Below, one piece after another: positions 1-6,896 of a stretch of 12,921 bases of DNA. Source of the stretch: Caldifarciminota bacterium. Its GTDB lineage: Bacteria > Hydrothermota > Hydrothermia > UBA1063 > CAJXJZ01. The notes beneath the pieces are model-generated. The model did no database searches, was not told where the DNA came from, and saw nothing but the letters and a program-made list of their open reading frames with translations. The translations under genes were made by a program, and so were the position numbers. The stretch lies in the NCBI GenBank assembly GCA_027033555.1, contig JALVLE010000167.1, positions 1-12,921 of the forward strand, in the 5' to 3' direction. How positions within the stretch are numbered: position 1 is the first letter of the stretch; each line of letters starts with the position of its first letter.

Positions 1-221
1 CGGTGGTGTGGCCTGTATCACTTATCCCCGCAAGATACAGGCTCCTATACGGTCTGTATCCCATGGCAGGAGTTATAGAGGGTTTTCGTGCCGCCTTATT
101 GAATAAAACTTCAATGCCATGGGGTCTTTTATTGATGGGCACATTGAGCTCCCTGCTCATATTTCTGACAGGTATTGTGTATTTTAACCTCACAGAAAGA
201 AGATTTGCGGACGTAGCATAA
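1..221 (+). CDS. wzm: Polysaccharide ABC-2 type export permease (Wzm-like), C-terminal end only
   Basis: This is the 3' end of a gene that starts before the window; the reading frame is open from base 3 to the TAA at 219-221. The fragment ends in the layout seen at the C-terminus of O-antigen and teichoic acid ABC-2 permeases. It has a short amphipathic stretch (RYRLLYGLYP), then the motif PMAGVIEGFR that is highly characteristic of Wzm-type permeases, then one last hydrophobic membrane segment (about LLLMGTLSSLLIFLTGIVYF), and a short cytosolic tail with the charged TERRFADVA. In this family the permease pairs with a Wzt ATPase to move an undecaprenyl-linked glycan across the inner membrane. 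The ATPase gene follows after 7 bp, as expected for such a pair. A GTG at base 3 is an internal codon, not the start. The family call is firm; the exact substrate cannot be read from this piece. Confidence 0.85.
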   Translation, partial: VVWPVSLIPARYRLLYGLYPMAGVIEGFRAALLNKTSMPWGLLLMGTLSSLLIFLTGIVYFNLTERRFADVA

Positions 222-228
222 TATCTAA

Positions 229-1494
229 ATGAACGAATTTGTGATAAAAACTGAAAATCTTTCCAAAGCCTATAGACTTGGCTTAAAAGAGAAAAAAAAT
301 GAAACATTGATAGGTACCCTCTGGGATTTAATGACATCTCCTGTGAAAAACTTTAGAAATATCTATAAGCTCGGAAAACTGAACATTAAAAATCAGGAAG
401 ATAATCTACTCTGGGCACTAAAAAATATAAATCTGGAAGTAAAAGAAGGAGAAGTACTGGGAATAATTGGAAAAAACGGTGCAGGCAAAAGCACCCTCCT
501 GAAAATCCTTTCCAGAATAACACATCCAACAACAGGTAGATTTATTACCAGAGGGAGAATTGGCGCGCTGCTGGAAGTGGGAACAGGAATGCATCCAGAA
601 TTAACTGGACGAGAAAACATTTACCTTAATGGAACCATTTTAGGTATGAGCAAAGCCGAAATAGACAGGAAATTTGACGAAATTGTGGAATTTGCTGGAG
701 TAGAACGCTTTATTGATACACCTGTAAAACGCTACTCCTCGGGCATGAGGGTAAGACTTGGATTTGCCATTGCCGCCCACCTGGAAACAGAAATACTCAT
801 CGTAGATGAAGTACTCGCAGTAGGAGATGCAGCCTTCCAGAAAAAATCTCTTGGTAAAATGGAGTCTGCTGCAAAAAGTGGCAGAACTGTATTGTTTGTA
901 AGTCATAATATGGGAGCAATAGAATCCCTCTGTTCCAGGGCAATTATGCTAAAAAATGGCCAACTTGTGAAAGATGGCAATCCTGACGAAGTTATCAGGT
1001 TTTACCTGAGCGACATCCAGAATAATACGCAGAAAGTATCACGTTCACTGAAAAACACAGATATTTACATCAAAGATGTTTATATTTGTGGCGATGAAAA
1101 ATGTACCACAAATATTATACCATTTGGCTCTAATCTGACCATTCAAGTCAAAATCCATGTAGAAAATATTAAATTCAGGCCCTGGATAGGAATCCGCATT
1201 GCTGATTTAATGGGAACAAAAATCGCTTACCTCCCAAATATTGAACTGGGACATAATTTTCCCCCTATGGATTCAACATTTCTTGTAAAACTCCACATTC
1301 ATTCAATAAACCTCATACCTGATACCTACAAAGTTGGAGTACGACTGGCAGAGTACACAGGAAAGGTAATTGAAGAAATAGAAAATGCTGGAACTTTCAC
1401 CATTTACCCGGCTGGGTATGCTACAAAGCTTAACAGACGATTTGGGTTTGTCACTTTTCCAACCCAATGGGAAATAGAAAAGATTGGAGAATAA
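229..1494 (+). CDS. wzt: Polysaccharide ABC transporter ATP-binding protein with C-terminal Wzt domain
   Basis: 421-residue ATPase that would power export of a lipid-linked glycan together with the permease just upstream. Seen directly: Walker [10 protein letters not shown] (81-89), signature YSSGMRVRL (169-177), Walker B ending in ILIVDE (189-194) followed by the D-loop region AVGD, and the H-loop histidine in SHN (H226). The stretch [20 protein letters not shown] (116-135) is typical of Wzt/TagH ATPases, as is the long insertion between the first strands (about residues 20-60). After the nucleotide-binding domain there are about 150 more residues (about 270-421), predicted mostly beta-strand and ending in YPAG...PTQW. 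This matches the position and size of the Wzt C-terminal domain, which in studied systems recognises a modified non-reducing end of the chain before export. There is no clear Shine-Dalgarno before the ATG; translation probably couples to the permease. The next gene begins one base after the stop codon. Confidence 0.94.
   Translation: MNEFVIKTENLSKAYRLGLKEKKNETLIGTLWDLMTSPVKNFRNIYKLGKLNIKNQEDNLLWALKNINLEVKEGEVLGIIGKNGAGKSTLLKILSRITHPTTGRFITRGRIGALLEVGTGMHPELTGRENIYLNGTILGMSKAEIDRKFDEIVEFAGVERFIDTPVKRYSSGMRVRLGFAIAAHLETEILIVDEVLAVGDAAFQKKSLGKMESAAKSGRTVLFVSHNMGAIESLCSRAIMLKNGQLVKDGNPDEVIRFYLSDIQNNTQKVSRSLKNTDIYIKDVYICGDEKCTTNIIPFGSNLTIQVKIHVENIKFRPWIGIRIADLMGTKIAYLPNIELGHNFPPMDSTFLVKLHIHSINLIPDTYKVGVRLAEYTGKVIEEIENAGTFTIYPAGYATKLNRRFGFVTFPTQWEIEKIGE
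1486..1490 (+). promoter_or_regulatory. Ribosome binding site that sets the start at 1496
   Basis: GGAGA at 1486-1490 lies inside the last codons of the ATPase gene and sits 5 bases before the ATG at 1496. It favours that ATG over an in-frame TTG at 1484, which would have no such site and would add four residues in front of a canonical glycosyltransferase N-terminus (MKKTLFFIG). Confidence 0.7.
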
Positions 1495-1495
1495 T

Positions 1496-2695
1496 ATGAA
1501 AAAAACTCTCTTTTTTATTGGCCTTGCCTGGCCACCCACAACATTTATTACCCGTAAATTAAAAGCTCTTGCAGAAAGCAATAGCTTCAACGTTCTTGTG
1601 GGAATCTCATCCCCTGAAAAAAAAACAAATAAACAGTTTAAAATTCAGAGCATAGAATTGGTTAAACTCTCTCATCCAGAAGACCCTATTTTAATGAGAG
1701 CATCATCGCTTCTTACAGGTGCAATTAAAACTTTCTTAAAATCACCATCTTTATTCCTCAAAATCTCGGGTCTGGCATATAAAAAATCACGCTGTGTAAA
1801 ACACTATTTACTTCTGTTTACTAATTACCTTATTATCTCCTCCACACAATTTGATCTTGCTCACTTTGAATGGGTCACAGCTTCCTTTGATTATATAGAA
1901 TTGCTTGAACTCCTTAAAACTCCGTTCACAATAAGTGCAAGAGGAAGCCTTTTTACAATACGCCCTATCACTGATGGTGACTCTTATACGAACAAACTTA
2001 TAAAAGCGGTCAAAAAAGCCAGAAAAATCCACTGTGTATCAAAAGCCATGGAAAATACTGTTAAAAAACTCGTTCCAGAGGCAAAAACCGAAGTGATTTA
2101 TAATGGGGTGGACATAGCATTGTTTAATGGTAACGCTGAACTCAATAATAATTTTTTGCGAATAATTTTTATTGGCAATTTAAACTGGAAGAAATCCGTA
2201 GATACCGCAATCTTTATTTTCCATAATTTTTTAAACTTGGGAGGGAGAGGTGTTTTGCATATTGTAGGCAATGGTCCAGAAAAAGAAAGGTTATACTTTT
2301 CATTAAAGGACCTGAATCTGGAAAGTCATGTGGTGTACCATGGTTATTTGAAGGAAAAAGAAGTAGCACTGCTTTTAAAGAATATGGACATCCTTATCCT
2401 CACGTCCTTAGCAGAAGGGCTTGCTAACGTGATTCTTGAAGCAATGGCAAGCTATACCGTTCCTGTTGTTACCAACGTGTTCGGGAATCCGGAGGTAATC
2501 ACACATAAAAAAGATGGTTTCCTATTCGCTCCTCTACAAATCAACGAGCCTGTAAAATATCTCTTAACCCTGTATCACAATCCTGTTTTGCTTTGCGAAA
2601 TGAAAAAAAAAGGAAGAGAAAAGATTGAAAATATGTTTACTTTTTCTATCATGAAAAAACACCATGTGAAGTTCTTCATGGAGAGTCTAAGTTAA
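1496..2695 (+). CDS. GT4 family glycosyltransferase (GT-B fold)
   Basis: 399-residue cytosolic glycosyltransferase. It would add one sugar from a nucleotide-sugar donor to the growing glycan; donor and linkage cannot be predicted. The C-terminal half has the GT4 donor-site signature: FIGNLNWKKSVDTA (225-238), IVGNGP (256-261), and the EX7E pair E307/E315 in AEGLANVILEAMA. The usual basic residue after the glycine loop is represented by K232-K233. The N-terminal half carries TTFITR (15-20), HFEW (123-126) and SARG (147-150). These are also found at nearly the same positions in the next gene, so the two are probably related copies. Length is normal for GT4 enzymes. The ATG at 1496 has a good ribosome binding site; the gene is one base downstream of the ATPase stop and one base upstream of the next start, so it sits within one transcription unit. 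Confidence 0.9.
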   Translation: MKKTLFFIGLAWPPTTFITRKLKALAESNSFNVLVGISSPEKKTNKQFKIQSIELVKLSHPEDPILMRASSLLTGAIKTFLKSPSLFLKISGLAYKKSRCVKHYLLLFTNYLIISSTQFDLAHFEWVTASFDYIELLELLKTPFTISARGSLFTIRPITDGDSYTNKLIKAVKKARKIHCVSKAMENTVKKLVPEAKTEVIYNGVDIALFNGNAELNNNFLRIIFIGNLNWKKSVDTAIFIFHNFLNLGGRGVLHIVGNGPEKERLYFSLKDLNLESHVVYHGYLKEKEVALLLKNMDILILTSLAEGLANVILEAMASYTVPVVTNVFGNPEVITHKKDGFLFAPLQINEPVKYLLTLYHNPVLLCEMKKKGREKIENMFTFSIMKKHHVKFFMESLS

Positions 2696-2696
2696 T

Positions 2697-3932
2697 ATGA
2701 AAGTTGTGCTCTTTACGCATAATTTCCCTCAATTTTCAGAAACATTTATAGTACGTCAATTTATTTATCTTCTGCAAAAAAACGTTGACGCATATGTTGT
2801 AGCGCACAAATCAAAAGACTTGGACCTTTTCCCTGAGGTGCTTAAGCATAAAGGGAGAATTCGTTATATCCCGAATACCTACAATAACAGAGTTTCTGCG
2901 ATTTTAAAATTGCCATTTCTTTTGTTGAAAACATTTTTGTTTTCTCCCACACTTACTGTTAAGTACTTTATAAAAACTATAAGACAATTCGGAGTAATAG
3001 GTGCTATAAAAAAATTTTTATCAGAGTATCCGGTACTTTACCTCAAACCCCACATAATTCATTTTGAATTTCTGCCCATAGCAAGGGAACATTATCATCT
3101 AAAAGAAATTCTAAAGGCTAAAATCGTTGCAAGTCTCAGAGGGTATGGGATAACATACTCACACATTGATCAACAAGACTACTATAAACAGCTTTTTGAA
3201 AACCTGGATGGAATCCATACAATTAGCGAGTTTCTTATAAATTTTGCATACAAACACAGGGGGTTGCCTCCAAATACTCCCTATAAAATAATCCCGCCAG
3301 CTGTAGATAAAAAACTGCTGGATATACCCCGCATGTACAGGAACTCAGATGGCTTTAACGACCCTGTAAGAATATTAACCGTAGCCAGACTTCACTGGAC
3401 AAAAGGATATGAATATGTGTTAAAAGCTTTAGAACTTCTCAAAAACTCTGGAATTAGATTTGAATACCATATAGTGGGAGACGGACCGTTGAGAGAAATG
3501 ATTTTATATCTCAGAGATATATTTTTTTTACACAGAGAAGTAAAGATTCTCGGGAAACTCCCTTTTGAACGCGTAATAGAAGAATATAAATGGGCGGATA
3601 TATTTGTCATAGGATCTATAACAGAGGGATTCTGTAACGCTGTTCTTGAGGCGCAGGCTCTTGGTCTTCCCCAGGTGGTAACAGACGCACCAGCTTTGAT
3701 GGAGAACATAGAAAAAGATGTAACAGCACTCGTGGCACAAAGACGTAACCCTCATGACATAGCCACAAAGTTAAAAATACTTATTACACAGCCTCACAAA
3801 AGAAAAGCACTGGGAAATGCGGGAAGAAAAAGGGTAGCTAAAAACTTTTTACTTGATAAACAGGTTGAGAAGTTTTATGAATTCTACAAAACAGTAGGTG
3901 AATTTAACAACTCCATGACTGAACTTAAATGA
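2697..3932 (+). CDS. GT4 family glycosyltransferase, SETFI/WcaL-like type
   Basis: 411-residue GT-B glycosyltransferase, predicted cytosolic and acting on the lipid-linked glycan. The N-terminus FPQFSETFIVRQ (10-21) matches the FPxxSETFI-R signature of a GT4 subgroup common in exopolysaccharide clusters (colanic acid WcaL and relatives). HFEF (122-125) and SLRG (146-149) follow in the acceptor half. The donor half has VARLHWTKGYEYVLKA (229-244), IVGDGP (259-264) and the EX7E glutamates E310/E318 in TEGFCNAVLEA. All expected donor-site features are intact, so it should be active. The start codon is one base after the preceding stop, with only a distant GGAG (2680-2683), so re-initiation by the same ribosomes is likely. 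It resembles the previous gene in motif order and spacing. Sugar specificity is unknown. Confidence 0.9.
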   Translation: MKVVLFTHNFPQFSETFIVRQFIYLLQKNVDAYVVAHKSKDLDLFPEVLKHKGRIRYIPNTYNNRVSAILKLPFLLLKTFLFSPTLTVKYFIKTIRQFGVIGAIKKFLSEYPVLYLKPHIIHFEFLPIAREHYHLKEILKAKIVASLRGYGITYSHIDQQDYYKQLFENLDGIHTISEFLINFAYKHRGLPPNTPYKIIPPAVDKKLLDIPRMYRNSDGFNDPVRILTVARLHWTKGYEYVLKALELLKNSGIRFEYHIVGDGPLREMILYLRDIFFLHREVKILGKLPFERVIEEYKWADIFVIGSITEGFCNAVLEAQALGLPQVVTDAPALMENIEKDVTALVAQRRNPHDIATKLKILITQPHKRKALGNAGRKRVAKNFLLDKQVEKFYEFYKTVGEFNNSMTELK

Positions 3933-3952
3933 AATAGCCAGTTCTCTCTGTT

Positions 3953-3987
3953 TTGATATGCGTAATGGTTATAATATACTCAAGACA
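3953..3987 (+). promoter_or_regulatory. Candidate sigma-70-type promoter giving a leaderless transcript
   Basis: TTGATA at 3953-3958 (5 of 6 matches to the -35 consensus), a 16-base spacer, TATACT at 3975-3980 (5 of 6 matches to the -10 consensus), then 7 bases to the ATG at 3988. The expected transcription start falls on or next to that ATG. This lies in the longest same-strand gap of the window. A second hexamer, TATAAT at 3970-3975, overlaps it but has no good -35 partner. This is sequence matching only, in AT-rich DNA, so moderate confidence. Confidence 0.5.
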
Positions 3988-5091
3988 ATGCCGATAAGGA
4001 TAATCTACACAATTAATAACCTTCATACGGCTGGTTCTAAACTGGTACTGGCGAATCTGATTAAACGGTTGGACAGAAAAAAATTTGAACCCGTTATTGC
4101 TGTAAACAGGAAATACGATGTACACCTGGAAAGGGAATTGGAGAAAATAAGCAAAGTGTTTGAACTTCCTTTGAGTGCAGCAACACGACCACGCATAAGC
4201 TTACCTTTTGAGTTGTGGCGAATCAGCCATAAACTTAAAGGAAAAGCGGACATTATCCATTCCTTTAAATATTCCTCAGACTGGACAGAGCCACTTATTG
4301 CAAGGCTCGCCGGCATTCCATATATAATGACCAAGACAAATCTCTCTTGGAATACAAAAAGATGGTGGATAAAATCTTTTCTTTCTAACAAAATAGTATG
4401 TCTCTCGGATGCGCAAATAAAGCTGATGGCCAAATGGCGCAATAAAATAGTAAAAATACCTGTTGGAGTTGACATAGAGCAGTTTGAGAAGGCCACTCCC
4501 GCATCACGCCATCAATTTGGCCTTAAAAAAAGCGATATTGTGCTTGTTTCAGTGGCTCATCTTGTGCCTGTTAAAGGTCATATAGACCTGATACACGCCT
4601 TTTTCCTCGTCCATAAGGAGCTTCCTGCACTAAAATTGCTACTTGTAGGGACTGGAGAACCAGAATACGTGACGAAATTAAAAACACTGGTAAATAGTCT
4701 TGGCCTTAAAGAAAAAATTATTTTCCTTGGCGAATCAAACAATGTACCTTCAATACTAAAAATGAGTGATGGGAAAATACTTGCTACCAGGAATGAAGGC
4801 AGAAAAGAAGCTTTTGGGACAGCCCTTGTTGAAGCAATGGCAGCCAGACTACCGGTAATAGCAACAAAAAGCGGAGGACCAGAGGAGATTGTTGTAAATA
4901 ATGTCACAGGCTGGCTGGTTGATGCGAATAATCCTGAAGCCCTGGCTCAGGCAATTAGAGAGTTTTACCAAAGTCCACAAAAGAGAGAACAATTTGGAAG
5001 AGCCGGATTTGAAAGGGCAAAAAAGCTATATAACGTCAATTTAATGGTAAAACGACATACGGAGATTTATAATGAAATTCTACAATCATGA
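3988..5091 (+). CDS. GT4 family glycosyltransferase
   Basis: 367 residues from the ATG at 3988; an in-frame ATG at 3958 would add ten residues (MRNGYNILKT). I prefer 3988: the protein then begins directly with the first Rossmann strand (PIRIIYTINNL), as GT4 enzymes usually do, and the upstream ATG lies inside a promoter-like -35 box. Neither start has a Shine-Dalgarno. Numbered from 3988: IPVGVDIEQF (157-166), an S-V-A-H-L-V-P-V-K-G loop with the conserved lysine (K196), LLVGTGEPE (218-226), and the EX7E glutamates E274/E282 in KEAFGTALVEAMA, followed by RLPVIATKSGGPEEIV. This is a typical GT4 donor site and likely active. The stop overlaps the next start by four bases (ATGA), so the following asparagine-synthase-like gene is probably translationally coupled. 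The donor sugar cannot be predicted. Confidence 0.9.
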   Translation: MPIRIIYTINNLHTAGSKLVLANLIKRLDRKKFEPVIAVNRKYDVHLERELEKISKVFELPLSAATRPRISLPFELWRISHKLKGKADIIHSFKYSSDWTEPLIARLAGIPYIMTKTNLSWNTKRWWIKSFLSNKIVCLSDAQIKLMAKWRNKIVKIPVGVDIEQFEKATPASRHQFGLKKSDIVLVSVAHLVPVKGHIDLIHAFFLVHKELPALKLLLVGTGEPEYVTKLKTLVNSLGLKEKIIFLGESNNVPSILKMSDGKILATRNEGRKEAFGTALVEAMAARLPVIATKSGGPEEIVVNNVTGWLVDANNPEALAQAIREFYQSPQKREQFGRAGFERAKKLYNVNLMVKRHTEIYNEILQS

Positions 5092-6896
5092 ACAGCAAAT
5101 ATAAATGGAACCCACAATTTATTGGCGACCTTATTATTCTTTTTAATAAAGATGAAAAAATATACCTGCCCACACGTACGGAAAATCAGAAATGGATTAA
5201 AACAGAAAATGGCAAATCCTGGCAATTGTGGTTTGCCACAACAGTGGAAAAGTGGAGAGGATTTCCTCTTTATACCGCTGCTTCCAAAGAATGGAAATTG
5301 TTGATTTTAGGCGAAATCTATGGGGAAAAGCCATCTGTACATGAAATTATACAAGTTCTTCAAAACCCCGAAAATACTATAAATATAAATGGCCATTTTC
5401 TGATAGTGGCATACAATGAACGTACAGATGAATGGCATGTTATTACCAGCAGATTCGGAAGTATGCACATGTATTACGCAACAGGTGAGGGCATAAAAGC
5501 CATAGGGACATTCTTTCCTTCAGTAGCAGAGGTCTCTTCTTGTAAAAAATTAGACTGGAGAGGATTAATAAGCTTTTTTACCACCGGTTTTTTCATGGGT
5601 AATCTCACCTTTTTTTCAGATGTTCATATTCTTCGTCCTGCCACCCACTATATTTTCAATGGTTACGGACATTTGGTCAAAAAAAGTCGCTACTGGGAAT
5701 GGTGGCATGCCCCGAACTACAGACGCTCTTATCAGGAGACACTGGAGGAATTTGCATGGATTTTCCATAAAGTGCTTGATGAGATGACCCCACATGGAAA
5801 AATAGCATTACCTATTTCAGGCGGACTGGACTCCCGTTCTACAGTTGCTGGTATAACCCGGCCTGAGAGAAAAATACCATCCGATCTTCATATATGGTCG
5901 TATTCTTATGGATATAGTAAAGATTCAATTGAAACAAAAATCGCATCCCAAGTGGCTAAAGCCCGTAAACTTAATTTTGCCTCCTATACCATTAAACCAT
6001 ACATATTTCGGGAAATCAAATACATACTTGCCTGGACTGAAGGGTTTGAGGACATTACTCAACCTCGTCAGGTCTTTGTCAGAGACGAGATAGCGAAAAA
6101 AGCAGACTTTGTCATCTCAGCTCTATGGGGCGATGTATGGATGGACGATATGGGACTTGCAAGTCAAAAACATCCATTAACATCTTACGACAACGATGAA
6201 ATCGTGGACTATATTTTAAATAGAATAAAGAAACCTGGAGGCGATTGGCTCGTGCATAATTTAATCCCGGGAAATTTTCACATAAAAAAAACTGAATCTG
6301 CATTGCGTGAACTCTTGCATGAGGAAATGCGCCATTTCTTCACAATAGAAGACCCTGATTTTAAAATAAAGGCGTTCAAAACCGAACACTGGTCTTTTCG
6401 CTGGAGCTTTCCTCCTCTCCGTGTGTATCAATCTGCTGCCTTTCCACGACTCGTATTTTACGATACTCGCCTTGCGGATTTTTTCGCCACTGTCCCTTCT
6501 TCTTTTTTCATAAAGCGAAGGCTGCAAATTGACTATCTCAAAAAATATTCCCCAGACCTTGCAAAAATTACGTGGCAACCCTATGGACTGAATCTTTACC
6601 AGCTAAAGTACTTTAATAACCTTTATATACCTGTAAGAGCCTTCAGAAAATTGCAAAGGATAATAGGCAGGAGAAAAATTTATGAGAGGAACTGGGAGGT
6701 ACAATTTTTAAATGAAGAAGGGAAAAACGGCCTCACAAAATGGATCTTGCAAAAAGGGTTAAGACTGCATGAATTTATCTCTCCCAAAAAGCTATCAAAC
6801 TTCCTTCTTGATTTTTATACGCATCCCACGAGAGAAAAAGGCTACATAACCTCAATGCTTCTTACATTTTCAGCCTGGCTGGAATATTATGGATAA
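5088..6896 (+). CDS. Asparagine-synthase-like amidotransferase lacking the glutaminase cysteine
   Basis: 602-residue relative of asparagine synthetase B. The synthetase half has the ATP-pyrophosphatase P-loop SGGLDS (244-249, in LPISGGLDSRST), so it probably adenylates a carboxylate. The second synthetase motif is weak: SALWGDVWMDD (344-354) where asparagine synthetases have an SGxGxDE-type loop. The N-terminal half is recognisable as a class II glutaminase-like domain (INGHFLIVAYN at 100-110, then DEWHVITSRFGSMHMYYA at 114-131, resembling the RDRFGxKPLYY region). The nucleophilic Cys that should follow Met1 is absent: the protein begins MNSKYKW. It therefore may use free ammonia, or an amine donor other than glutamine. 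The gene overlaps both neighbours (4 bp and 8 bp), both glycosyltransferases. In known surface-glycan clusters such proteins amidate uronic acids; that role here is inference. Confidence 0.85.
   Translation: MNSKYKWNPQFIGDLIILFNKDEKIYLPTRTENQKWIKTENGKSWQLWFATTVEKWRGFPLYTAASKEWKLLILGEIYGEKPSVHEIIQVLQNPENTININGHFLIVAYNERTDEWHVITSRFGSMHMYYATGEGIKAIGTFFPSVAEVSSCKKLDWRGLISFFTTGFFMGNLTFFSDVHILRPATHYIFNGYGHLVKKSRYWEWWHAPNYRRSYQETLEEFAWIFHKVLDEMTPHGKIALPISGGLDSRSTVAGITRPERKIPSDLHIWSYSYGYSKDSIETKIASQVAKARKLNFASYTIKPYIFREIKYILAWTEGFEDITQPRQVFVRDEIAKKADFVISALWGDVWMDDMGLASQKHPLTSYDNDEIVDYILNRIKKPGGDWLVHNLIPGNFHIKKTESALRELLHEEMRHFFTIEDPDFKIKAFKTEHWSFRWSFPPLRVYQSAAFPRLVFYDTRLADFFATVPSSFFIKRRLQIDYLKKYSPDLAKITWQPYGLNLYQLKYFNNLYIPVRAFRKLQRIIGRRKIYERNWEVQFLNEEGKNGLTKWILQKGLRLHEFISPKKLSNFLLDFYTHPTREKGYITSMLLTFSAWLEYYG

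Noticed and set aside
217..228. CATAAT hexamer six bases before the ATPase ATG, as a fourth leaderless promoter
   Set aside because: It has no -35 partner, it spans the permease stop codon, and the permease-ATPase pair is expected to be co-transcribed. Probably chance in AT-rich DNA.
1484..1495. In-frame TTG start for the first GT4 gene
   Set aside because: The ATG at 1496 has a well-placed GGAGA site and gives a standard N-terminus.
3970..3975. Perfect TATAAT as a separate -10 element
   Set aside because: At 16-18 bases upstream I see no hexamer resembling TTGACA; the overlapping TTGATA/TATACT pair fits better.
3958..3987. Upstream in-frame ATG for the GT4 gene that I start at 3988
   Set aside because: There is no ribosome binding site, the ten extra residues precede a normal GT4 first strand, and the ATG overlaps a -35-like box. 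It is not excluded if read-through transcripts exist.
4023..4907. Long antisense reading frames (157 and 109 codons) opposite the GT4 gene at 3988-5091
   Set aside because: They are low-complexity Ser/Leu/Phe-rich shadows of a clear GT4 gene and show no family motif.
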